Shown: piece after piece, positions 1 through 7,316 of the stretch | Position numbering within the stretch: the first letter of the stretch is position 1 | Layout: every line of letters begins with the position of its first letter | Source of the DNA: Bryobacterales bacterium | GTDB taxonomy: Bacteria; Acidobacteriota; Terriglobia; Bryobacterales; Bryobacteraceae | DNA: 19,008 nucleotides | Direction of reading: 5' to 3' | Assembly: GCA_016789785.1 (NCBI GenBank) | Contig: JAEUQE010000186.1 | Location: 1 to 19,008 of the forward strand | Made by a program: the position numbers and the translations under genes | The notes under the pieces: model-generated | Seen by the model: the letters and a program-made list of their open reading frames with translations, nothing else | Told to the model about the DNA's origin: nothing | The model's database searches: none

Positions 1-870
1 AAGGCGTTCGATCGCGGTGGCCGCGGGATTGATCGTCGCGATGATCGCCGGGACGACCGTCGAGTCGACCGTCGAGATGACCGCCGTGATGATCGCGGCG
101 GGTTCCGGGATCGCGGCGACCGGCCGCCGCGCGAGGCCAAGGGCGGGCAGGGCGGCGGATGGGCTCCGAAGAAGCGTGCGTTTCCGCCACGCGAGGATGC
201 CCCCCGCGGACCACGTGACGAACGTTCCCGCGACGAAAGGCCACGTGACGAACGGCCCCGGGAAGGCCGGGGCGGAGACGATCGCCCCTTCCGCGGACGC
301 GAGGAACGGCCACCCCGCTTTGGCGCACCGCGAGGCGGTCAGCGTAGCGAGGGACGTTTTGAGAACCGTGGCGAGGGCCGTGGAGAAGGTCGTGGCGAGG
401 GTCGTGGCCAGGGTCGTGGTGAAGGTCGTAGCCAGGGTCGTGATGAAGGCCGCAGCCAGGGCCGTGGTGAAGGCCGCGGCGAGGACAGACCTTTTCGCGG
501 CGGACCGCCCAAGGGTGGCCCTTCGAAGGGTGGCCCGTCAAAGGATCGTCCCTTCGGACCCAAACGGTTTGGAGAAAAGAAATTCGGCGAGCGCTCCTTT
601 GGAGAGAAATCGTTCGGCGACCGCCCTCCGCGAGGCCAATCGGAGAGGCCAGCTTCCGGCAGACCATCATCAGGCAAACCGTCTTTTGGAAAAGCGCCGT
701 TCGGCAAATCCCCCGGCAAGTCCACTCGCAAGTCCTTCGGCAGATCCGCCTCCAGCGGGCCGTCGAAAGGCAAACCGTTTGGAGGCCGGCCATCGAAGGG
801 CCCGAAGAGCGGTCCGCCGAAAGGAAAGTCCGGCAAAGGCCCGAAAGGCTTTCGTCCCGGTCCGCGATAG
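1..870 (+). CDS. Arg/Gly-rich disordered C-terminal tail of a truncated protein, possibly a pseudouridine synthase or RNA helicase
   Basis: The frame beginning at base 1 is open for 289 codons to TAG at 868-870 and enters from outside the window. It is strongly low-complexity. A DRRDD/DDR block comes first (about residues 7-40), then PRDER repeats (about 70-90). An RGEG/RGQG tract at 361-489 has a 12-bp period. FG-containing repeats such as FGEKKFGER follow, and the end is Lys/Gly/Pro-rich, closing with GFRPGPR. No folded domain is visible. Basic RG-rich extensions like this are known on bacterial RsuA/RluB-type pseudouridine synthases and DEAD-box RNA helicases, where they are thought to help bind RNA; the choice between these is inference because the catalytic part lies upstream. 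Long open frames at 17-880 (+) and 339-893 (-) are by-products of the repetitive sequence. Only six bases separate this stop from the next gene. Confidence 0.8.
   Translation, partial: KAFDRGGRGIDRRDDRRDDRRVDRRDDRRDDRGGFRDRGDRPPREAKGGQGGGWAPKKRAFPPREDAPRGPRDERSRDERPRDERPREGRGGDDRPFRGREERPPRFGAPRGGQRSEGRFENRGEGRGEGRGEGRGQGRGEGRSQGRDEGRSQGRGEGRGEDRPFRGGPPKGGPSKGGPSKDRPFGPKRFGEKKFGERSFGEKSFGDRPPRGQSERPASGRPSSGKPSFGKAPFGKSPGKSTRKSFGRSASSGPSKGKPFGGRPSKGPKSGPPKGKSGKGPKGFRPGPR
361..489 (+). repeat. 12-bp-period RGEG/RGQG coding repeat
   Basis: About ten imperfect units of the form GGC GAG GGC CGT run in tandem inside the Arg/Gly-rich tail. They encode alternating Arg-Gly with Glu, Gln or Asp. Synonymous changes between units (GGC/GGT, CGT/CGC, GAG/GAA) indicate that the peptide pattern is kept while the DNA drifts. 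Confidence 0.85.
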
Positions 871-876
871 GGCAAC

Positions 877-1692
877 ATGAACCGGCCTGCCACCGATCCG
901 CAGACACTTCTGCAGCGCGTCCTCCAAAGCCCCGGCTTCCGGCAGTCGCCGCCGCATCAGGGACTGTTGCAGTACATCTGCGGACACACGCAGGCCGGTG
1001 ACTTGGAAGTTCTCCATGAACACGACATCGGCGTGCAGCTTTTCGGCATGCCTCCGGGCTACGACGTCAACGCGGCCCCGGTGGTGCGGCAGATCGCCGA
1101 TGAGACTCGCGATCTGCTTGCGGAATACTTCCGTACGCAAGGCCGCCGTGAGTCGTTAAGGTTGGCAATTCCGAAGGGCGAATATCGCGCGTTCTTCTAT
1201 CAAGCGCCGCCGGAAGAGATGGAACCGGAGCAACTCGATGCGATCGGGCAGTTCTGGGCGGCCTATCTGCAAAGCGGCGCGCGCAACTATCTGGTGCACG
1301 GCGAACTCGAAGGCGAGCAGCTTTCCATTTCGGAGGCCTACGCGCTGGTGAAGATCGCGGCATTGTTCGAGAAGCACACCGCGGCACTCGAGATCCGGGC
1401 TCTGCAATCGTTCGAACTCCGCGATCTGCAAGGCGTGAATGTGATCCTGCTTGGGACCCCGGAGAACAATAGTCTGCTCAAGGCCGCGCTGGATGATCCG
1501 CCGGTACAGCCGTTGGTGAAGCGCATGGCGGCGACCGACTACCAGGGCGCGGTGACCATCGTTACGGCGCCGGACGCGGCGGGAGTCCTGCAGGCGGCGT
1601 TTTTTGCGACTACAGAAGAGCCGCTGGCGGGCACAAGAGACAAAACGCTGGCCTCCGGGTTCCCTTCGGACTTCGATTTGAAAGTTAAGTGA
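877..1692 (+). CDS. Hypothetical protein with divergent acidobacterial SPxF/PKGxY N-terminal domain
   Basis: This is a 271-residue protein with ATG at 877, six bases after the preceding stop, so translation may be coupled; no clear Shine-Dalgarno is seen. Residues 18-103 follow a pattern frequent in Acidobacteriota: SPGF (18-21), HEHDIGVQLF (47-56), YDVNAAPVVR (62-71), LAEYF (81-85) and IPKGEY (98-103). In relatives this region is a small DNA-binding-like N-terminal module, often preceding a membrane segment and TPR or TolB repeats. Here it is followed by about 165 residues that I do not recognise, with no transmembrane segment or TPR. It is probably cytoplasmic and possibly regulatory, which is inference. 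Its position 34 bases upstream of the glycosyltransferase gene suggests co-transcription. Confidence 0.75.
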   Translation: MNRPATDPQTLLQRVLQSPGFRQSPPHQGLLQYICGHTQAGDLEVLHEHDIGVQLFGMPPGYDVNAAPVVRQIADETRDLLAEYFRTQGRRESLRLAIPKGEYRAFFYQAPPEEMEPEQLDAIGQFWAAYLQSGARNYLVHGELEGEQLSISEAYALVKIAALFEKHTAALEIRALQSFELRDLQGVNVILLGTPENNSLLKAALDDPPVQPLVKRMAATDYQGAVTIVTAPDAAGVLQAAFFATTEEPLAGTRDKTLASGFPSDFDLKVK

Positions 1693-1708
1693 GAATTTTG
1701 AAAGTTAA
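1677..1708 (+). repeat. 12-bp direct repeat of the gene end
   Basis: TTTGAAAGTTAA occurs at 1677-1688, covering the last codons of the upstream gene, and again at 1697-1708, just after its stop. The spacing is 20 bp. The second copy is noncoding. Confidence 0.8.
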
Positions 1709-1726
1709 CGGGCACTACCTCACTGG

Positions 1727-3550
1727 GTGCTGTCCCTCTTTGCGGTCCCGCTGGAATCCATCGACCCTTGGGTGACCTCGGCGTTCGTCCCATTGGCGTG
1801 CTGGATTCTGTTAAGCGGGCTGGACGACATCTTCCTGGACAGCGTGTGCCTGTTCACGTGGATGACGAACCGCATCCTCTACGGTGAAGCCGACCTTCGC
1901 ACCGAACACGATTTCGCGATGACGGAACGCCAGAAGCGCATCGCGATCCTGGTGCCGTTGTGGAAGGAAGACGCGGTGATTCGCGACATGGTGCGAAGCA
2001 ACATCGCGCGCATACAGTATCAGAATTACGACTTCTTCCTCGGCGCCTATCGCAACGATGAGGCGACACTGACCGCCGTTCGCCAATTGGAAGGGGAGTT
2101 CGGCAATGTGCACATCGCCTGCTGTGGCAATCCCGGGCCGACCTCGAAAGCGGATTGCCTGAACTGGCTGTACCGGCGCATGCTCGATTTCGAGAAGCAG
2201 CGAAACGTCCGTTTCGAAGTGATCATCACGCACGATGCCGAGGACGTGATTCATGCGCATGCGCTGCACTGGCTGAACTACTACATCGGCATTTACGACA
2301 TGGTGCAGATCCCGGTGCTGCCTCTGCCCACTCCACTTCGCAAGCTCACGCACGGCATCTATTGCGATGAGTTCGCCGAGTTCCAGTTGAAGGACATGCC
2401 GGGGCGCCAGATTCTGCAGGGCTTCATTCCATCGAACGGCGTGGGCACGGGATACTCGCGATGGGCGATGGATCAACTGGCGTCGCGCGGCGGCCGTATC
2501 TTTGAGCCCGAGTGTCTAACCGAAGACTACGAGAACGGGCTTCGCATTCACTTCCTCGGAGCGCCGCAGTTGTTCATGCCGGTGCGCTTTCACAAGGACG
2601 CGCCGGTTGCCACCCGCGAGTACTTTCCACAAACGGCGCGATCGGCCATCAAGCAACGAACGCGATGGGTCACGGGCATTGCCCTGCAAAGCTGGGAGAG
2701 GCACGGATTTCGTGGCGGCATTGGCACGCTGTACTGGTTATGGCGGGATCGCAAGGGGCTGATCGGCAATCCGGTGAGCATGATCACCTCGATGATGTTC
2801 CTGTATGGCGCGCTGACGTGGATGATCAGCAGATTCACGGGCGGCAATTGGGGAATGGGCCATCTCACGGAATCGCCGGCCGTGCTGTATCTGCTGAGTA
2901 TGACCACGACGCTTCAGTTCGTTCATCTCGGCGTGCGGATGTGGTGTACCGCGAGGATCTATGGATGGCGCTTTGCCTCATTCGTGCCGGTGCGCGCGGT
3001 CTATGCGAACTACATCAACTTTCGCGCGACGGTGGGCGCGATCCGGAGATACGTCTGGTCGCGTTTGAGTGGGAAGCCACTGGTGTGGCTGAAGACGGAT
3101 CACGTCTATCCGGCGTTCGCGCCAACGCCGGCGCGCACTCGCAGGCTCGGCGAGATCCTGGTTGGGCAAAGCCGTTTGACGGGCCAGCAACTCGAATGGG
3201 CGATGGCAGCGAAGCCTCAGGGAATCCGTCTTGGTGAATTTCTGGTGTCGCGAGGGTTGCTGAGCGAGGAGCAGCTCTATCATGCGCTGAGCCTGCAATC
3301 CGCGACGCCATTGAGTGCGCTCGATCCAGCGCGCGTGAAACGAAGCGTGGCGAGGTCGCTGCCGCTGCACGTGGTGGAATCGTGGCGGGTACTTCCTTTT
3401 CAGGTAACGGATGGCTTCCTCTTCGTCGTTTCACCGGAGCTTCCACGCCCAACGATTGTGGAAGGACTGCGGCAGTTCACGCGCCTGCAGATCCGCATGC
3501 AACTGGTGACGCAATCGAACTTCGAGGCGCTGCGGCAGGAGTTGCTTTAG
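1727..3550 (+). CDS. NfrB-like membrane glycosyltransferase (GT2) with C-terminal MshEN domain
   Basis: A 607-residue inner-membrane glycosyltransferase resembling bacteriophage N4 adsorption protein B. The GTG at 1727 keeps the N-terminal membrane segment (about 14-31) and the family motif SGLDDIFLD (30-38); the frame is closed by a stop at 1706-1708, and the first ATG (1862) would remove both. The GT2 core has the family sequence VPLWKED (76-82), DAED (170-173), TED (265-267) and QRTRW (310-314). Membrane helices follow at about 350-430. Residues 473-550 hold two RLGExLV...L units, the hallmark of an MshEN (GSPII_E_N) domain, which binds c-di-GMP in several proteins. E. coli NfrB is known to make a ManNAc polysaccharide under c-di-GMP control together with outer-membrane NfrA; no NfrA-like gene is present here. 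Substrate is unknown. The function and c-di-GMP input are inferred from family. Confidence 0.88.
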   Translation: MLSLFAVPLESIDPWVTSAFVPLACWILLSGLDDIFLDSVCLFTWMTNRILYGEADLRTEHDFAMTERQKRIAILVPLWKEDAVIRDMVRSNIARIQYQNYDFFLGAYRNDEATLTAVRQLEGEFGNVHIACCGNPGPTSKADCLNWLYRRMLDFEKQRNVRFEVIITHDAEDVIHAHALHWLNYYIGIYDMVQIPVLPLPTPLRKLTHGIYCDEFAEFQLKDMPGRQILQGFIPSNGVGTGYSRWAMDQLASRGGRIFEPECLTEDYENGLRIHFLGAPQLFMPVRFHKDAPVATREYFPQTARSAIKQRTRWVTGIALQSWERHGFRGGIGTLYWLWRDRKGLIGNPVSMITSMMFLYGALTWMISRFTGGNWGMGHLTESPAVLYLLSMTTTLQFVHLGVRMWCTARIYGWRFASFVPVRAVYANYINFRATVGAIRRYVWSRLSGKPLVWLKTDHVYPAFAPTPARTRRLGEILVGQSRLTGQQLEWAMAAKPQGIRLGEFLVSRGLLSEEQLYHALSLQSATPLSALDPARVKRSVARSLPLHVVESWRVLPFQVTDGFLFVVSPELPRPTIVEGLRQFTRLQIRMQLVTQSNFEALRQELL

Positions 3551-3554
3551 CGGC
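3521..3554 (+). repeat. 34-bp direct repeat, copy 1 (3' end of glycosyltransferase gene)
   Basis: This 34-base stretch covers the last nine codons plus TAG of the glycosyltransferase gene and four bases beyond. It recurs without mismatch at 3821-3854, exactly 300 bp downstream. Sequence on either side of the two copies is unrelated. Confidence 0.95.
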
Positions 3555-3820
3555 AATGCTGTTCGCTTTCGCATCTTGGCGCCGCGCACCTCACGGTAGA
3601 GCAGGGCGAGGTGGACGAAAATGCGCGATCATCGAAGTGCTACGAGCCTAACGCCCTTCGACCGCCGTGGCCGCCAGGGGCGATTCGCAGGCCCCAGACA
3701 TGCGCCTCGACATGATTGGCGAGGCGGCAGACTGAAGTCTGCGTTACCGTGTAGGCGCCTCCGAAGGTCGAACGAATGTGCAAACTCCAAGGTGGGTTCG
3801 GAAGGGGTTACTCTTGCCGT
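3555..3820. other. 266-bp noncoding insert between duplicated gene ends
   Basis: No convincing coding frame is present between the two 34-bp repeats. The segment holds one clear palindrome (3727-3742). If the segment and one repeat copy were removed, the glycosyltransferase stop would lie only about 21 bases from the GTG of the FAD oxidase gene, so the two may once have been an adjacent pair. I see no transposase or long terminal inverted repeats. Confidence 0.6.
3727..3742. repeat. REP-like palindrome
   Basis: GCAGACTGAAGTCTGC is a perfect palindrome around a TGAA tetraloop (6-bp stem, closable to 7 bp). The motif 'GGCAGACTGAAGTCTGC' looks like dispersed REP-type intergenic hairpins of acidobacterial and planctomycete genomes; that resemblance is from memory. 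It could also act in transcript processing. Confidence 0.55.
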
Positions 3821-3854
3821 TTCGAGGCGCTGCGGCAGGAGTTGCTTTAGCGGC
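3821..3854 (+). repeat. 34-bp direct repeat, copy 2 (noncoding)
   Basis: An exact copy of 3521-3554, containing the terminal codons and TAG of the glycosyltransferase gene but now 17 bases upstream of the FAD oxidase start. It has no coding role here. Confidence 0.95.
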
Positions 3855-3871
3855 GGCGGTCCGGAAGGCCT

Positions 3872-4972
3872 GTGCGAAACTGGAAGTTGCATTTCTCAAG
3901 TCAGCCCGATGTTCTTGTGCCCGATGTTCTGGTAATTGGTGGTGGGATCATCGGCGCATCGATCGCGTGGCAACTCTCCAAACAGCAGCTTTCCGTCGCG
4001 GTGTGCGACGCGCGCGGACTCGGCCAGGAAGCGAGTTGGGCAGGCGCGGGCATGCTGGTGCCAGGCTCGGAGTTTGATGAGCCGAACGAATGGCTCGCGC
4101 TGGGACAGGAGAGTCTTGCGCTGTATCCGGACTTCGTTTCGGCACTCCAGGAAGAAAGTGGCGAGCCGATCGATTTCGCGATGTGCGGCGCACTGGAAAT
4201 CGCGGATACGCCGGAGCACTTCGCGTTGTTAGAGCGCAGGGCCGCCGCACAGGGCACTATGGGGATTCGCACGGAGCGAGTCGATCAAGCGGCATTGCCT
4301 CGCATCCTGAGGCCCGGTTTGGCGGGAGCGATTTACTATGCCGGCGATGCGCAAGTGGATCCTCGCACGGTGATGCAGGCATTCCGCGCCGCGCTTTCCC
4401 GGCGAGGCGTGCGGCTCATCGAAGGCGATGGCGCCGTCTCGATGGACACGACCGCGACGCGGCCTGTGGTGACGCTTCGTTCCGGCGGGAGGATTGAACC
4501 TTCACACGTTGTGCTTGCGGCCGGTGCGTGGGCAACGTTGATTCCGTATCAGGGAGAAGGCATGCCGGCGTTGCCGGTTGCCGAACCCGTGAAGGGGCAT
4601 CTGGTAGGCTACGATCTTCCCGCGCAGTCGCTGCCGCACATCCTTCGCTTTCATCACACCTATGTGGTGCAGCGGCGTTCCGGCTACACGATCGCGGGCG
4701 CGACCGTGGAACGGGATGGCTTCAATCGCAGTGTGGAGCTTGCCTCCGCATGGACGCTGGCAGCTTCCGCGCACGAACTGGCGCCGGGGCTCCTGCCGCC
4801 GAAACCGCGCGATGCATGGATGGGGTTTCGGCCCGGAATCGCCGCCGAAGGGCCGAGGATCGAACGATGGGGCTCGTCGAATGTGTGGCTCGCGTACGGC
4901 CACTATCGCAATGGGATTTTGTTTGCACCGGCCACGGCGGCTCGCATCGCGAAGCTGATCGGAAGCGCGTGA
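3872..4972 (+). CDS. thiO: FAD-dependent glycine oxidase-like protein (ThiO / DAO family)
   Basis: A 366-residue flavoprotein of the D-amino-acid oxidase fold. The FAD-binding VLVIGGGIIG lies at about residues 19-28, followed by ASWAGAGMLVP (about 53-63), which matches the ThiO version of the second FAD segment. Near the C-terminus GFRPGIA and GHYRNGILFAP match the ThiO hallmark region. ThiO oxidises glycine to iminoglycine for assembly of the thiamin thiazole ring; related enzymes oxidise other amines, and no other thi gene is seen here, so the substrate is not certain. The GTG at 3872 follows GGAAGG (3863-3868) at short spacing. A second GTG at 3917 starts VPDVLVIGGG and is equally credible, because the preceding codons are part of a 15-bp tandem duplication. 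A small hairpin (AGCGC-GTGA-GCGCT, 4964-4977) straddles the stop. Confidence 0.82.
   Translation: MRNWKLHFSSQPDVLVPDVLVIGGGIIGASIAWQLSKQQLSVAVCDARGLGQEASWAGAGMLVPGSEFDEPNEWLALGQESLALYPDFVSALQEESGEPIDFAMCGALEIADTPEHFALLERRAAAQGTMGIRTERVDQAALPRILRPGLAGAIYYAGDAQVDPRTVMQAFRAALSRRGVRLIEGDGAVSMDTTATRPVVTLRSGGRIEPSHVVLAAGAWATLIPYQGEGMPALPVAEPVKGHLVGYDLPAQSLPHILRFHHTYVVQRRSGYTIAGATVERDGFNRSVELASAWTLAASAHELAPGLLPPKPRDAWMGFRPGIAAEGPRIERWGSSNVWLAYGHYRNGILFAPATAARIAKLIGSA
3905..3930 (+). repeat. 15-bp-period tandem duplication at thiO start
   Basis: CCCGATGTTCT occurs at 3905-3915 and 3920-3930, giving the peptide repeat PDVLV-PDVLV. Only the second copy is the start of the FAD-binding strand. Confidence 0.85.
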
Positions 4973-4973
4973 G

Positions 4974-5160
4974 CGCTACTGCAAAGGCCTGCGAGATCAC
5001 TTCCCACTCGACCATGCTCTGTCGAAGCGGTCCACTACCCATCGAGAGATTCGTCCCGCCTGACGTCGATATGCGCCGCGTCCGCATGACCAAGGTTTGC
5101 GAGATTCTTTCCGCCTGTGCAGCCGCGTCAACATCGATAAAGCGATTGCCATCGGGTGTG
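4974..5160 (-). repeat. Decayed repeat unit A derived from the ABC-F gene 3' end
   Basis: Read on the minus strand, the distal edge of this unit encodes QSMVEWEVISQAF, clearly related to KSMAEWEEISQAL at the end of the ABC-F protein. The unit is similar to unit B (5161-5345) along its whole length: TGCGAGATC at 4990 versus 5179, a shared CGAGAGATTCG, and shared TCCGCATG-CCAAGG-TTGC-AGATTCTTTC blocks. It is noncoding and frame-broken. Confidence 0.8.
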
Positions 5161-5345
5161 GCTACTACTGCAACACTTGCGAGATCACTTCTCACTCGGC
5201 GATGCCATGTCGAAGTCGCCCGCTACTCGTCGAGAGATTCGCAGCGCCTGGCGTCCCTCTGTGCCGTGTCCGCATGGCCAAGGCTTGCAAGATTCTTTCT
5301 GCTTGGGCAGGCGCGTCAGATCGGCGAGCCGACTGCCGGCGCACG
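5161..5345 (-). repeat. Decayed repeat unit B derived from the ABC-F gene 3' end
   Basis: The second degenerate copy has TGCGAGATCACTTCTCACTCG at 5179-5199, matching 5364-5384 in the real gene end, 185 bp away. In the ABC-F reading frame it is interrupted by a TGA and frameshifts. The whole 378-bp gap between thiO and the ABC-F stop is filled by units A and B; I see no gene in it. Confidence 0.8.
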
Positions 5346-5350
5346 CGTTA

Positions 5351-7264
5351 CTATTGCAAGGCCTGCGAGATCTCTTCCCACTCGGCCATGCTCTTTTCGA
5401 GTTCCGCGCGCCGCTGATCGAGAATCTCGCTCAGCTTCACGGCGTTCTCCGCATTCGTAAACACCGCAAGTTCGCGCTCGGTTTGCGCGATCTCTTCCTC
5501 CAACTCGCCGATGCGCGCTTCCAGCGTCTGGCAGCGATCCTGCATCTGCTTCAGCTTGATCGGATTCAGCCGCTTGGCGGGCGATTTGGGCTCTGACTTT
5601 TCTTCGAGCCGGGGCGCACCCCACATCGCGGCATCCGGCCGCTCCACAATGCCTTCCGCTTCCTGCTGCTTGCGGAACAGATAGTCTTCGTAGTTGCCCG
5701 GATAGATGCGCACCTCGCCACCGCCAATCTCGAAGATCTTCGTGGCGAGCCGGTCAATGAAGTAGCGGTCATGCGACACAAACACCAGCGTGCCGTCGAA
5801 CTCTTCCAGCGAGGTGAGCAGCACGTCCTTGGCGCGCATGTCGAGGTGGTTCGTGGGCTCATCGAGCAACAGGAAGTTCGAAGGATGCAACAGCAGCCGC
5901 GCCAGCGCGTAACGATTGCGCTCCCCGCCCGACAGCACGCCGATGCGCTTGAAGGCATCGTCCGCTGAGAAGAGGAAACAGCCGAGCAGTGTACGCAACT
6001 CGGTCTGCGTGCGCGTGCCCGCGAAGCTTGCGAGATCGTCCAAAATGCGCGCGTCCGGATCGAGTTCCTTGTACTGATCCTGCGCGAAGTAATCGGGCTC
6101 CACGTTGTGCCCGAGCTTGTAGTCGCCGGCAGTCAGCGGCTCGGCGCCCGCCAGCAGCTTGATCAACGTCGACTTGCCCGCGCCGTTGTGGCCCACAAGC
6201 GCGATGCGATCGCCACGCTCGATCAGGAAATTGACATTGCGCAGCACGCTCTTCGAGCCATAGCTCTTGTCGACGCCGAGGAACTCCGCAACGATGCGGC
6301 CGCTTGCCTTCGGTTGCGGAAACGAGAAGTGAATGGTCTCTTCGTCGGGCGGGATATCGACACGTTCGATCTTCTCGAGTTCCTTAATGCGGCTCTGCAC
6401 CTGCTTGGCTTTGGTCGCCTGATAGCGGAAGCGACTGATGAAAGCCTCCAACTGCTCAATGCGTTCGTTCTGATTGCGGGCGACCGCTTTCAGGTGATCC
6501 TGGCGCTCCTGCTTGAGTTGCAGATACTTCGTGTAGTTGCCCGTATAGAACCACACTCGCTTGTTCCACACTTCGAGCAGCTTTTCAGTGGTGACGTCGA
6601 GAAAGTAGCGGTCATGCGAGATCAGGACATAAGCAAACGGATAGTTGTGAAGATAGTCTTCGAGCCAGTTGCGTGCTTCGAGATCGAGGTGGTTGGTCGG
6701 CTCATCGAGCAGCAGCAGATTCGGTTTTTCGAGCAGTAGTTTCGCCAGCGCGATGCGCATCTGCCATCCACCGGAAAACTCGTCGGTGAGGCGCGCCCAA
6801 TCTTCCTTGCCGAAGCCGAGGCCGTTGAGCACAATGCCGACCTGCGATTCGACAGCATAGCCTTCGCGGGCCTGAAACTCGGTTTCAAGCGTGTGGTAGC
6901 GATCGGCGAGCTGAAGATACTCGGCCGACTGCGGATCGAGATCCGGCAGACGATGCGTGATCTCTTCCATCTCCACCTGCTTTTGCTTCAGATCCTGAAA
7001 CACAGAGAGACACTCGTCGAAGACAGTGCGGCCGCGCAGCGAGAGTCCCTCTTGCGGAAGATAGCCGAGGCGGATCCCTTTGGTCGACGTGAGATCGCCG
7101 TGATCGAGTTGTTCAATGCCGGCGAGGATTTTGAGCAGTGTCGATTTGCCGGTGCCATTGCCGCCGACAATGCCGAGACGGTCGCGAGGGTTGATGAGCC
7201 AGGTGAGTTCTTCGAACAGAACCTTGTGCGCGAATCGCTTCCCGGCGTTGATGAGTTGGATCAT
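5351..7264 (-). CDS. ABC-F family ATPase (YdiF/YheS/Uup-like), ribosome-associated translation factor
   Basis: A 637-residue soluble protein with two ABC ATPase domains and no membrane segment. Domain 1 has Walker A GGNGTGKS (34-41), signature FSGGWQMR (163-170) and Walker B LLLLDEPTNHLD (183-194). The interdomain linker (about 245-300) holds the ABC-F arm sequence FISRFRYQATKAKQVQSR. Domain 2 has GHNGAGKS (358-365), LSGGERNR (444-451) and FLLLDEPTNHLD (464-475). Residues 565-635 form a charged C-terminal coiled coil as in Uup/YdiF. ABC-F proteins bind the ribosomal E site and relieve stalled or unusual translation, and some protect against antibiotics; the linker and FSGGW signature suit the housekeeping YdiF/YheS type. 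ATG is at 7264, 25 bases after the deacylase stop, and it is the last gene of the minus-strand run. Its 3' end has been duplicated downstream. Confidence 0.92.
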   Translation of the reverse strand: MIQLINAGKRFAHKVLFEELTWLINPRDRLGIVGGNGTGKSTLLKILAGIEQLDHGDLTSTKGIRLGYLPQEGLSLRGRTVFDECLSVFQDLKQKQVEMEEITHRLPDLDPQSAEYLQLADRYHTLETEFQAREGYAVESQVGIVLNGLGFGKEDWARLTDEFSGGWQMRIALAKLLLEKPNLLLLDEPTNHLDLEARNWLEDYLHNYPFAYVLISHDRYFLDVTTEKLLEVWNKRVWFYTGNYTKYLQLKQERQDHLKAVARNQNERIEQLEAFISRFRYQATKAKQVQSRIKELEKIERVDIPPDEETIHFSFPQPKASGRIVAEFLGVDKSYGSKSVLRNVNFLIERGDRIALVGHNGAGKSTLIKLLAGAEPLTAGDYKLGHNVEPDYFAQDQYKELDPDARILDDLASFAGTRTQTELRTLLGCFLFSADDAFKRIGVLSGGERNRYALARLLLHPSNFLLLDEPTNHLDMRAKDVLLTSLEEFDGTLVFVSHDRYFIDRLATKIFEIGGGEVRIYPGNYEDYLFRKQQEAEGIVERPDAAMWGAPRLEEKSEPKSPAKRLNPIKLKQMQDRCQTLEARIGELEEEIAQTERELAVFTNAENAVKLSEILDQRRAELEKSMAEWEEISQALQ

Positions 7265-7265
7265 G

Positions 7266-7316
7266 CGGCTACCTGGCGAATGGTGAAGGCTACCGCGGAC
7301 GGTGGCGAATGACCTG
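7266..7316 (-). repeat. Imperfect duplication at deacylase 3' end
   Basis: On the minus strand the end of the deacylase gene contains CATTCGCCA followed 8 bases later by GGTAGCC, with TAG being its stop. The same two words occur again, directly joined, between that stop and the ABC-F start. This looks like a short duplication with an internal deletion. Statistical support is modest. Confidence 0.45.

Noticed and set aside
361..489. CRISPR-like array
   Set aside because: The 12-bp period without spacers is coding RGEG repeats.
17..893. Long open frames at 17-880 (+) and 339-893 (-)
   Set aside because: They are side effects of the Arg/Gly repeat. The frame from base 1 has consistent codon choice and a stop six bases before the next gene, and encodes a typical RG-rich tail.
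4528..5460. Plus-strand 310-codon frame across the thiO end and the repeat region
   Set aside because: It starts inside thiO in another frame, and its second half runs antisense through the decayed ABC-F repeats; no domain is recognisable.
5351..7264. Membrane transporter ATPase for the two-ABC protein
   Set aside because: There is no membrane partner; the ABC-F linker and C-terminal coiled coil identify a soluble translation factor.
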